Positions 1 to 6,423 of a stretch of 6,423 nucleotides of DNA are shown piece by piece. The translations under genes and the position numbers were made by a program. How positions within the stretch are numbered: the first letter of the stretch is position 1; each line of letters opens with the position of its first letter. Source of the DNA: Cryomorphaceae bacterium (lineage in GTDB: Bacteria; Bacteroidota; Bacteroidia; Flavobacteriales; Schleiferiaceae); the NCBI GenBank assembly GCA_022565745.1, contig JAIUMB010000127.1:1-6423 (forward strand), written 5' to 3'. Below the pieces are notes generated by a model, which saw only the letters and a list, made by a program, of their open reading frames with translations, had not been told where the DNA came from and searched no databases.

Positions 1-1155
1 ATGGTAGACGCCACATTTACTCTTCCATCCTATCCCAGCAACAAACACCAAGTACAGAACCTCATAAGCGACATCACAGGCACACAAACGCCTGCGCTAA
101 TTGCCTCCAGTGGGTTATCCATTCAGTACGCCATCATGATGGGATTGATTGAACATGCCCTTGACCATCACCCCGGCAAAGGCATTCGCTTTGTGGTTCC
201 GCCCAACTGCTACGGTGGCACCAATGACCAAGCGAGGCGCGTTGCGGCATGCATTGAAGGTGTTGATGTCGTAGACTTGCATGTTGATGGCGACAACAAC
301 ATGGTTGACAGCATAGAGCGCGTCTTAAACGCGATTGCCAAAGAAGATGCGGTGCCGTACATCATTGCCGAAATCCCCACCAACCCTCGTGTTGAAGTAC
401 CCAATTTGGTTGCCTTGGAATCAGCGTTGAACAAAAAAAGACAAACAGCAGAAGGGCAAACTGCAATTGAACCCGTGTTTATTCTAGACCAAACATTTTG
501 CCCCAACGTACCATTTTATGCTGAGGGAGAAACACTATCCACCATCAAAGGCATTTCCTATGTAAGTGGATCTAAATTCCCCAGTGGAGGAAAATGCACC
601 GCTGGTTATTGTGTCGCTAATCGCCATGTAGAAAGCGCAATGTCATACATTGGCAAACACCTAAGTCTTTGTGATAATGGTGCTACCGACCTACAAGTAC
701 AAATTTTATCTGAGCAAATGCCGTCCATGAACCAGCGCATTGCAGATGCTTACGAAAACACCTTGGCCTTTGTCAACTTCATTAAAAAAGTATTGCCTAA
801 AGCAAAAATAAACTTTGTGAGTGGAGAGCTTGCTCAACAAGGGTTCACCCCTTCGGTTTTTTCATTGGATTTACCAACCAAAGGTGATACCCCAGAGGCC
901 CGAGAAGCCTATAAACGTACACTTAACCAGCGTTTGATTGACATGATGATAAGCGAGATACCGAATGAAAGCAAATACTGTGTGAGTTACGGACAACTTA
1001 AAGGTTGTTACTGGACCATTCCCGCTACATCTACACAAGGCACTACAAAAGAAGAAGACAAAGATTATATTGCGCGAGTATCGGTATCTCCAGAATTAAA
1101 CTTGGATAAGCACCAAGAGGTATTTATGGCCTTTGTAAAAGGAATAAATCCATAG
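1..1155 (+). CDS. PLP-dependent Cys/Met metabolism enzyme, divergent (5' end cut by window)
   Basis: This is a fold-type I PLP enzyme of the cystathionine gamma-synthase / methionine gamma-lyase / O-acetylhomoserine sulfhydrylase family, cytosolic, acting on sulfur amino acids or their precursors. Visible landmarks (numbered from base 1): CYGG with Tyr71, which would stack on the cofactor; the EIPTNPRVEV segment at 124-133, matching the family's ESPSNP loop; ILDQTF with Asp163, which would pair with the pyridine nitrogen; SGSKF with Lys192 as Schiff-base lysine; and Arg359 in IARVSVSPEL for the substrate carboxylate. By family spacing about 50 N-terminal residues are missing, so the ATG at base 1 is probably internal and the gene runs off the window. 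Two oddities: Tyr71 to Asp163 is about 20 residues longer than in methionine gamma-lyase, and the usual YxR phosphate-binding motif is not recognisable (the equivalent stretch reads PSYPSNKH). Fold assignment is firm. The exact reaction cannot be told from sequence, so no symbol is given. Confidence 0.9.
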   Translation: MVDATFTLPSYPSNKHQVQNLISDITGTQTPALIASSGLSIQYAIMMGLIEHALDHHPGKGIRFVVPPNCYGGTNDQARRVAACIEGVDVVDLHVDGDNNMVDSIERVLNAIAKEDAVPYIIAEIPTNPRVEVPNLVALESALNKKRQTAEGQTAIEPVFILDQTFCPNVPFYAEGETLSTIKGISYVSGSKFPSGGKCTAGYCVANRHVESAMSYIGKHLSLCDNGATDLQVQILSEQMPSMNQRIADAYENTLAFVNFIKKVLPKAKINFVSGELAQQGFTPSVFSLDLPTKGDTPEAREAYKRTLNQRLIDMMISEIPNESKYCVSYGQLKGCYWTIPATSTQGTTKEEDKDYIARVSVSPELNLDKHQEVFMAFVKGINP

Positions 1156-1191
1156 CCATTGATTTAGCTGCTTGCTGTTTTAAGGGCTGCG

Positions 1192-1221
1192 TTCGATACA
1201 CGAGACTGAGACTTATATTTG
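1192..1221 (+). promoter_or_regulatory. Candidate Bacteroidota-type promoter for the barrel/CotH/DoxX genes
   Basis: TATATTTG at 1214-1221 fits the Bacteroidota -7 consensus TAnnTTTG exactly. The -33 element (consensus TTTG/TTG) is weak: only TTC near 1192-1194 lies at about the right distance. The box is about 30 bases before the ATG at 1253, which would give a short leader with no Shine-Dalgarno sequence, as is usual in this phylum. It is the only plausible promoter seen in the 97-base gap after the PLP enzyme gene. No convincing terminator hairpin for the upstream gene is visible in the same gap, so read-through is also possible. Confidence 0.45.
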
Positions 1222-1252
1222 TGCACTAAATCATTTATTTCTTGTTCCTTCC

Positions 1253-1807
1253 ATGAAATACTGGGCCATCATATTTCTCCCCTTGTTTTCGGTATTTGGG
1301 CAATCGGAAACTAAACTTTACCAAACAACCGTAGAGGCAGGTTTTTTAGCCGGTGGTAAGGCTTCACACCGCACGATTGTATTTCGTTCAGGCGGTGAAT
1401 TAAATGGGATATTTTCCAAAGCATATTATAAACGATTACAACTTGGATTAGGCATGGGGGCCATTGCTTTAGAAGACGAAGTCTTTGTACCTATATTCTT
1501 CAACGCTCGTTTAAAATTAACGCAAAAGGCAAGTGGCACTTTTATGGCTTTTCGAACAGGCTATGCATTTGGGGCCAACCCAAGCGCAACCAGCATTGAA
1601 AACAGCAGTTATCGAGGCGGTTGGCACGCGCGAAGCACCTTCGGCTATCAATCGAGACTTAGTGAGTCATTAGACCTTCAGTTTGGATTTAACATTAGCC
1701 ATCAGCAAGGTATTCTGGATCGTCGGTTTATCAGTAGCCAGATTAACCAACGTGAACGACTGCGTTTCTTCCTTTTCAGTCTGCATATTGGCTGTGTATT
1801 TCTATAA
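1253..1807 (+). CDS. Small outer-membrane beta-barrel-like protein, hypothetical
   Basis: This is a 184-residue exported protein that I cannot assign to a named family. Residues 1-17 form a signal peptide: Lys2, then a hydrophobic stretch ending in VFGQ, with cleavage near there. The rest alternates hydrophobic and polar residues in strand-like blocks separated by short polar turns, roughly at 24-34, 41-50, 60-72, 76-90, 95-107, 120-134, 139-151 and 168-184. That count and length suit an eight-stranded outer-membrane barrel. The segment with EDEVFVPIFFNARLKL (74-89) resembles a strand pair common in Bacteroidota barrel proteins. The last residue is Leu after CVF, not the classic terminal Phe. 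The start at 1253 is chosen because it gives the signal peptide directly; no Shine-Dalgarno is present. It is probably the first gene of an operon: the CotH-kinase gene begins 9 bases after its stop. Export is well supported, the barrel is inferred from pattern, and the function is unknown. Confidence 0.75.
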   Translation: MKYWAIIFLPLFSVFGQSETKLYQTTVEAGFLAGGKASHRTIVFRSGGELNGIFSKAYYKRLQLGLGMGAIALEDEVFVPIFFNARLKLTQKASGTFMAFRTGYAFGANPSATSIENSSYRGGWHARSTFGYQSRLSESLDLQFGFNISHQQGILDRRFISSQINQRERLRFFLFSLHIGCVFL

Positions 1808-1816
1808 TTCTCTGCC

Positions 1817-4072
1817 ATGCAACATAGGTATTTCATATTGATATTTTTTCACTTGACGTTTGGTATTCAAGCACAATTATTCATCAACGAAATACAAGCA
1901 GCCAACCATACTACCATTACTGATGAGGACGGTGATTATGAAGATTGGATTGAGTTGTACAACAACAGCAGCATTGCAGTGAATGTTGGTGGCTGGTATT
2001 TATCTGATAAAGACCACACGCCAAAAATGTGGTCACTGCCCGATACCACCATTCCTGCTAAAGGTTTTTTATTGATTTGGGCAAGTGGGAAAGACAGAAA
2101 GAAAGGCCATCTACACACCAACTTTCGCATAAGCAGTGAAGGTGAGCCCATTTTATTGACCAGTTCAGAAGGTATCACATTCAATCGGTTACCACCGGTT
2201 AAGCTTCAGCCAAACGAGAGCTATGGTAGAGTTCCCGATGGCGGTCATCAATTAGAAACCTTTCATACCGCAACACCAGGAAGTACGAATGCAATAGATG
2301 GCACTGCCCCAGTGTTGGTAAGTTTGATGTTTGATCAACCTCAGGGCTACCAAGCAGAAGACTTTACGGTCAACATCATATCAACCCGTAAAGCCCAAAT
2401 TCACTACACTCTTGACGGAAGCACCCCCACCCCTACTTCACCTATTTTTAATGAATCCATTGAGGTCACTTCATTAGAAGGCACACCAAACGTGTATGCA
2501 GACATACCCAGTGGCCACAGCAGTAGATTTTGGAAAAAACCAATGGGCGAAGTGCCTAAAATACGAGTCATTAGAGCACGCCCATTTGTTGAAAATAAAG
2601 CTGTAGGCCCAGAAATCCAAGGTTCTTTTTGGACAGGCCACCACAACCCGGAAAACTTAGACATTCCCATTGTTTCATTCATGATCCATCCCGATCACTT
2701 TTTTGATTATAAAGAGGGGATATACGTTCCGGGCATTGATTACGATTCTCTAGAGATCCCCAACTCTTGGCGACGAGGCAGACAAACGGAAAAACCAGCA
2801 AACTTCTCATACTTTGATGAAAATGGTGAGCTCGCATTACAGCAAAACATTGGCGTAAGAATAAACGGTGGCGGTACGCGTAATGCTGGACAAAAATCGC
2901 TGCGTCTTTACGCAAGAAACGAATATGGACCTAATACATTCAATTACCCCTTTTTTGAAGAACGTAGCAATCACCATTACCGACGACTACTACTGAACAC
3001 TACACAAGGTGATTACTCCTTTACACTTTTCAAGGATGAGCTAACCACCAATATTGTTAAACCGCTGGACCTAGAGTATCAAGCTTTTCGTCCTGTATTG
3101 GTATTTCTAAATGGTGAATACTGGGCCTTGCACTTTCTCAAAGAACGTCGCGATCAACACTACATTGCTGCTTTGATTGACGACAAACCTGATAACATCA
3201 ACCAATTATATAGGTACAACGCGGCTAGTCATGGCTCTAATGATCATTACTTGAGATTTCTCAATGAACTGGGAAGCATGGAGGCAAATGATCCTGGCAT
3301 CGTTGATATGATGGAAAAATACATAGAGGTTGACAATTACATAGATTATCAAATTGTGCAGATTTTCTTGGCCAACTACGACTGGCCGCACAACAACATT
3401 GATTGGTGGAGAACCAACGATGCAAACAGTCGCTGGCGTTGGATTTTTTACGATTTGGATGCCTCTTTTAGAAAGTATGCGCTGGACAATGTAACCACAT
3501 ATTTCCGTGCGCACGACCCTGAGCAGGACCGACCGGAATGGTCATACGTTACCATGCGCAAGTTGATGGCCAATCCTCAATTCAGAAAACGCTTTCACGA
3601 CCGGTTCTACCAACTCATGCAGGGGGTATTATCCACAGAAAACCTCCTTGCTGAGATTGAAAAAATGAGAGCGCTCATTGAGCCTTACGTCGACGACTAC
3701 GTATACCGTTGGCGCATTCCCTCATCGGTAACCGAGTGGAAGGAAAATGTACGCTCATTAGAAACCTTTGCACAACTGCGCCCGCATGAAATACACAACA
3801 TGCTAAAACGCAATATGAGGAAGCCCTTTAATATGTATCCCAATCCTGGAGAGCATATCATTCACTTACAATGGGCTACGCATCCAGGAACAGAGATAGA
3901 TGTAAAGGTTTTCGATATGTCGGGGAGATCAATACATGTTCCCATAAACAATAAGACTTTTGAGGATGTTCCTGCAATAACACTCAATGTGGCCAATCTT
4001 CAGAGTGGTGTATATATCATTCGGGTGAGAATGGGGCAATTCTATTTCAATGAAAAGTGGATCAAGAAATAA
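1817..4072 (+). CDS. T9SS-secreted CotH-type kinase with lamin-tail and chitobiase-C-like domains
   Basis: This 751-residue multidomain protein is predicted to sit on the cell surface or be secreted. Residues 1-19 are a signal peptide (cleavage about IQA/Q). A lamin-tail domain covers about 21-158, with the typical DEDGDYEDWIELYN at 36-49. A chitobiase/hexosaminidase C-terminal-like beta domain covers about 165-272 (IHYTLDGSTPT at 195-205). A CotH domain covers about 283-640. Its conserved features include FLNGEYWALHFLKERRD (430-446), NYDWPHNN (520-527) and FYDLDASF (544-551). Asp522, Asn527 and Asp546 match the catalytic Asp, Asn (+5) and metal-binding Asp of the atypical CotH kinase fold. 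In Bacillus, CotH phosphorylates spore-coat proteins on serine; the substrate here is unknown. Residues about 672-751 are a type A T9SS sorting domain (YPNP at 674-677, VKVFDMSGR, LQSGVYIIRV), implying Sec export, T9SS passage and probable cell-surface anchoring. The gene appears intact. It lies 9 bases after the barrel gene and 4 bases before the DoxX-like gene. Confidence 0.92.
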   Translation: MQHRYFILIFFHLTFGIQAQLFINEIQAANHTTITDEDGDYEDWIELYNNSSIAVNVGGWYLSDKDHTPKMWSLPDTTIPAKGFLLIWASGKDRKKGHLHTNFRISSEGEPILLTSSEGITFNRLPPVKLQPNESYGRVPDGGHQLETFHTATPGSTNAIDGTAPVLVSLMFDQPQGYQAEDFTVNIISTRKAQIHYTLDGSTPTPTSPIFNESIEVTSLEGTPNVYADIPSGHSSRFWKKPMGEVPKIRVIRARPFVENKAVGPEIQGSFWTGHHNPENLDIPIVSFMIHPDHFFDYKEGIYVPGIDYDSLEIPNSWRRGRQTEKPANFSYFDENGELALQQNIGVRINGGGTRNAGQKSLRLYARNEYGPNTFNYPFFEERSNHHYRRLLLNTTQGDYSFTLFKDELTTNIVKPLDLEYQAFRPVLVFLNGEYWALHFLKERRDQHYIAALIDDKPDNINQLYRYNAASHGSNDHYLRFLNELGSMEANDPGIVDMMEKYIEVDNYIDYQIVQIFLANYDWPHNNIDWWRTNDANSRWRWIFYDLDASFRKYALDNVTTYFRAHDPEQDRPEWSYVTMRKLMANPQFRKRFHDRFYQLMQGVLSTENLLAEIEKMRALIEPYVDDYVYRWRIPSSVTEWKENVRSLETFAQLRPHEIHNMLKRNMRKPFNMYPNPGEHIIHLQWATHPGTEIDVKVFDMSGRSIHVPINNKTFEDVPAITLNVANLQSGVYIIRVRMGQFYFNEKWIKK

Positions 4073-4076
4073 AAAT

Positions 4077-4460
4077 ATGCTGATAAAAAAAAGATTGCCA
4101 TTAGTACTGGGTGCCTTTTTTATTGTTGCCGGCATTAACCACTTTTTAATGCCGTCTTTTTACCTGCCGTTAATTCCTGACTACCTTCCATTTAAGAATG
4201 CCGTTAATTGGCTATCAGGCTTGACAGAAGTAGCCATAGGTATTGGATTTTTATGGCCTTCTACGCGTCGGTTGAGTGGCTGGGCTATGGCCGTCTTGAT
4301 GATACTGTTTATACCTTCTCACATTCACTTTATCGCTATTGGCAGTTGTGTAATGGAGGGACTCTGTGTACCGGAGTGGGTGGCTTGGTTGCGGCTTATT
4401 GTCATTCATCCGCTACTTATTCTCTTGGGGGTTTGGATGGGGAAATCCCCTCCCTCTTAA
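4077..4460 (+). CDS. DoxX-like family inner-membrane protein
   Basis: This 127-residue integral membrane protein has four predicted helices, at about 6-24, 44-60, 68-85 and 102-120. The pattern GINHFLMPSFYLPLIPDYLP (19-38), followed by SGLTEVAIGIGFL (47-59), is characteristic of the DoxX-like / COG4270 group of small membrane proteins. Their biochemical role is generally not established. The start at 4077 is preferred: it lies 4 bases after the CotH-gene stop in an A-rich leader and places Lys residues just before helix 1. An in-frame ATG at 4050 would add nine polar residues (MKSGSRNKN) and overlap the upstream gene by 23 bases. The spacing suggests the ribosome may re-initiate from the CotH gene. 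The stop overlaps that of the convergent ATPase gene. Family call is good; no specific function can be given, and sharing a transcript with the surface kinase need not mean a shared pathway. Confidence 0.85.
   Translation: MLIKKRLPLVLGAFFIVAGINHFLMPSFYLPLIPDYLPFKNAVNWLSGLTEVAIGIGFLWPSTRRLSGWAMAVLMILFIPSHIHFIAIGSCVMEGLCVPEWVAWLRLIVIHPLLILLGVWMGKSPPS
4435..4453. other. Small GC-rich hairpin at the convergent gene junction
   Basis: GGA-T-GGGG (4435-4442) can pair with CCCC-TCC (4447-4453) around the loop AAAT, giving seven pairs with one bulged T. It sits in the last codons of the DoxX-like gene and just beyond the stop of the convergent ATPase gene. No T-run follows it on either strand, so it is not a standard intrinsic terminator. 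It is the only obvious stem at a junction where both transcripts should end. Confidence 0.25.
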
Positions 4461-5155
4461 ATAGCTTTAAAAAAAGATTCCAGTTCAGCCAATGTGTGTT
4501 TTTCTGTGCGAATATCTTTTACCACCCTTCCTTCGTCTAAAATGACGATACGCTGACAAACTTCAGTGACATGGGTTAAGTCATGACTGGAAATCAATGC
4601 CGTGAGGTTTTCTTTTTCAATTAAGTCTTTGATGATTTCCCTCAATTGAAATTGGCTAGAAGGATCGAGGTTGGCAAAGGGCTCGTCGAGAATCAACAAG
4701 CGAGGTTTGCCTATAAACGCTGCTGCTATACCCACCTTTTTTTGATTTCCTTTTGACAAATCACGAATGAATCGCTTGTGTCCAAAAATTTCATTCTTAA
4801 AGATAGGTTTAAATACCTCTAATTGTTCATCAACCTGTTCAGGTGTGAGTCCTCTGGTACTGCCCACAAAGTAAAAAAACTCTTCTGGTTTAAGGAAGTC
4901 AATTAAAAATCCTTCATCGAGATAGGCACCAGTGATATCTTTCCATTGTTCGTTTTTTGATACGTCAATATCGTTGATGGTAATCCATCCTTCAGTCAAG
5001 GGGATTAGATCCAGTAATGCGCGAAAGAAGGTGGTTTTACCGGCGCCATTATTTCCAACCAAGCCAAAACTTTCACCTTTTGGAATATATAGCTGATCAA
5101 TTTTTAGGGCTGCTTTATCACCGTATTGCTTAAGGGTATTTTCAACATTAACCAT
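4457..5155 (-). CDS. ABC transporter ATP-binding protein (partner of DUF5687 permease)
   Basis: This 232-residue ABC ATPase would power the membrane protein encoded just upstream. All main motifs are present: A-loop Tyr11, Walker A GNNGAGKTT (34-42, Lys40), signature LSKGNQKK (133-140), Walker B LLILDEP (153-159, Glu158 catalytic), D-loop ANLDP (161-165) and switch His191 in SSHDL. The Q-loop region reads GAYLDEGFLIDFLKPEEFF (76-94), so Asp80/Glu81 stand where Gln is usual. From memory, this DE-FLID-L-PEE-F pattern recurs in Bacteroidota ATPases paired with DUF5687 proteins. The ATG lies 2 bases after the permease stop (TAACTATG on the minus strand), so translation is probably coupled. No Shine-Dalgarno is seen. 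Its length is that of a single nucleotide-binding domain, so it would work as a dimer on the cytoplasmic face. The ATPase call is secure; the substrate is unknown. Confidence 0.95.
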   Translation of the reverse strand: MVNVENTLKQYGDKAALKIDQLYIPKGESFGLVGNNGAGKTTFFRALLDLIPLTEGWITINDIDVSKNEQWKDITGAYLDEGFLIDFLKPEEFFYFVGSTRGLTPEQVDEQLEVFKPIFKNEIFGHKRFIRDLSKGNQKKVGIAAAFIGKPRLLILDEPFANLDPSSQFQLREIIKDLIEKENLTALISSHDLTHVTEVCQRIVILDEGRVVKDIRTEKHTLAELESFFKAI

Positions 5156-5157
5156 AG

Positions 5158-6423
5158 TTATAATTCTTTTGAACGAAATGCATCGGCCATGTTATATTTT
5201 TTTTCTCTAAAGTTGGCGACAGTTCCTTTTATCCAAAGCTTATGGCAAGACAAACTGATTAAAGACAAAGCAGAAACTGCAATCCACCCAGCGGCTTCAC
5301 CAAATGGCCACGCGATCAGTCCATACAGGGCTAAAGGAAAAACCAGCAAAGGAATGATGATGAGGAACTGTAAAGCAGAAGCCCCTTGATAGTTAAATGC
5401 ACTACCGGAATTTAAGTCGATGGACTTTCGTTGATAAGTAGCAAAAAACAGCATAACGTAACTGTTTACACCTACACTGTAGATAAAAGCAACGCTGTGT
5501 ATAATAAGATACTTTGGATGAATGAAACCGTAGAACAAAGAGAGCACATAGGGAATTATGGTTAGCACGAACAATAAACGCCACTTGGCATTAAAATAGT
5601 CTTTTAATGACAAAGAACGGGTTAAGAGACCATCGAAGAACCGTGATTCCCATGCAATGAGATACTGCCCGTAATTAAGGGCGGAAAAGGAAATCATAAA
5701 GAACGCGACAAACAAATTACTTGGACTGCTGCTTGTGGGGTCTTTATACATAAAAAGGCCATAGAATAGAAACAGCACTGAAGTTAAAGCGGCCGTACGC
5801 GTGCGTTTATGTCTAGTAATTAATTTCCATTCGGTAGACAGCAGTTGTGCAACTCTACTCTTCCCTTGCCAATCTAACTTCGACCAAAGGCTACCTTCTT
5901 CTGCTTTGACACGCCAAGATTCTGAATATTTATTTTTGAGCAGGTAGCGTTTACTTATGCGGTAAGCTAAAACTGGATATGCGACCAACAAAAGCGCCAA
6001 AGGTGTTTTTAGGAATGGAAGCGCAACAACCTGAGAAACGTCACGTAAAAGGCCATCCACTAAGTAAACTTCAGCCCCGAAAATGGCCAATAACACCAGT
6101 GGTAAGAACTTGAAAATTGACTTATTGGCAAACAAGCGCTGAAAGTGGCCAACAAGAAGTGTATTCCCTGCAACAATGGAGAATAACGTAATCAGCCAAA
6201 ATGTCGTAACAAATAAATTATGGGCAGGAGCTATAACCTGTAAGGCAAAAGGCAGCAAAATAACGACGTGACCTAAAACATATACACTAAGGAAAGACCA
6301 TCCCAAAATATACCTCACCATGGTTTTAAAGGAAATGGGGAGAAGCACATAATGATGGAGATGAATCTTTTGGGCACCTTGAGTATTTAAACGCAAAAAC
6401 AAATCTCCAATAAAATAATACAA
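5158..6423 (-). CDS. DUF5687 family ABC-2-like permease (5' end cut by window)
   Basis: This polytopic inner-membrane protein has 421 residues visible. Hydrophobic segments lie at about 38-62, 70-90, 103-122, 138-154, 210-226, 236-255, 282-300, 306-329, 350-370 and 378-393. The first visible codon is TTG with a coding frame already open, and DUF5687 proteins are about 490 residues, so roughly 70 N-terminal residues probably lie beyond the right edge. Family recognition rests on GDLFLRL near the visible start, STEWKLITRHKRTRT (196-210), NYGQYLIAWESRFFDGLLTR (250-269) and SAFNYQGASALQFLI (341-355), which I recall as conserved DUF5687 blocks. The family occurs in Bacteroidota beside an ABC ATPase, as here, and is taken to be the permease of an ABC-2-type transporter. 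Direction and substrate are unknown. The operon's promoter must lie outside the window. Confidence 0.85.
   Translation of the reverse strand: MYYFIGDLFLRLNTQGAQKIHLHHYVLLPISFKTMVRYILGWSFLSVYVLGHVVILLPFALQVIAPAHNLFVTTFWLITLFSIVAGNTLLVGHFQRLFANKSIFKFLPLVLLAIFGAEVYLVDGLLRDVSQVVALPFLKTPLALLLVAYPVLAYRISKRYLLKNKYSESWRVKAEEGSLWSKLDWQGKSRVAQLLSTEWKLITRHKRTRTAALTSVLFLFYGLFMYKDPTSSSPSNLFVAFFMISFSALNYGQYLIAWESRFFDGLLTRSLSLKDYFNAKWRLLFVLTIIPYVLSLFYGFIHPKYLIIHSVAFIYSVGVNSYVMLFFATYQRKSIDLNSGSAFNYQGASALQFLIIIPLLVFPLALYGLIAWPFGEAAGWIAVSALSLISLSCHKLWIKGTVANFREKKYNMADAFRSKEL

Noticed and set aside
1..3. ATG at base 1 as the true start of the PLP enzyme
   Set aside because: About 50 residues expected before this point by family spacing are absent, and the window edge coincides with the codon, so truncation by the window is more likely than a short protein.
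210..506. Minus-strand open frame antisense to the PLP enzyme gene
   Set aside because: Low-complexity Ser/Thr-rich translation opposite a conserved coding region; a shadow frame. The same reasoning applies to the minus-strand frames within 1936-2915, 3206-3514 and 3929-4135.
1156..1213. Possible terminator after the PLP enzyme gene
   Set aside because: The GCTGC/GCTG-rich segment does not form a convincing inverted repeat and has no following T-run.
4165..4209. 11-base direct repeat TGCCGTTAATT at 4165-4175 and 4199-4209
   Set aside because: Both copies fall in coding sequence of the DoxX-like gene, in different codon contexts, with no further copies seen. Chance is sufficient.
4208..4540. 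Plus-strand open frame of 110 codons overlapping the DoxX-like gene and the end of the ATPase gene
   Set aside because: It is out of frame with the DoxX-like gene, which has clear family motifs, and its translation shows no coherent domain or membrane pattern. It is a shadow frame.
5126..5389. Plus-strand open frame of 87 codons antisense to the ATPase/permease junction
   Set aside because: It lies entirely opposite two well-supported genes, shows no recognisable motif and has no promoter or ribosome-binding signal.
5402..5584. Minus-strand 60-codon frame inside the permease gene
   Set aside because: It is in another frame of the same strand, within conserved DUF5687 sequence, and is rich in Cys, Arg and Tyr with no motif.

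Overview
The window looks like chromosomal DNA from a member of the Bacteroidota, most likely a Flavobacteriales-type marine or freshwater organism. Three things point there. A T9SS (Por) C-terminal sorting domain ends the large secreted protein. A membrane protein of the Bacteroidota-typical DUF5687 family sits next to its ABC ATPase. Starts lack Shine-Dalgarno sequences, and a -7 box of the Bacteroidota form TAnnTTTG lies before the second gene. GC content looks moderate by eye. There are six protein-coding genes. I found no RNA gene, CRISPR array, insertion sequence or prophage element, and no gene-free stretch longer than about 100 bases.

Layout. (1) Bases 1-1155, plus strand: the C-terminal three quarters or more of a divergent PLP-dependent enzyme of the cystathionine gamma-synthase/methionine gamma-lyase fold, cut by the window edge. 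(2) A 97-base gap with a candidate promoter. (3) Bases 1253-4460, plus strand: a tightly packed three-gene set, with gaps of 9 and 4 bases. It encodes a small outer-membrane beta-barrel-like protein, a 751-residue secreted protein (lamin-tail domain, chitobiase-C-like domain, CotH-type kinase domain, T9SS sorting tail) and a four-helix DoxX-like membrane protein. (4) Bases 4457-6423, minus strand: a two-gene ABC transporter operon, with a DUF5687 permease (cut by the right window edge) followed after 2 bases by its ATPase. The plus and minus gene sets converge with their stop codons overlapping in one TTAA.

How the genes may work together. The beta-barrel and CotH-kinase genes are probably co-transcribed and both products act at the outer membrane or cell surface, so a functional link is plausible but unproven. 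The DoxX-like gene may only share the transcript. The permease and ATPase almost certainly form one ABC-2-like transporter of unknown substrate. The PLP enzyme is a separate metabolic gene. The least described elements are the surface CotH kinase with its barrel neighbour and the DUF5687 transporter. Nothing in the window amounts to a clearly new multi-gene system.
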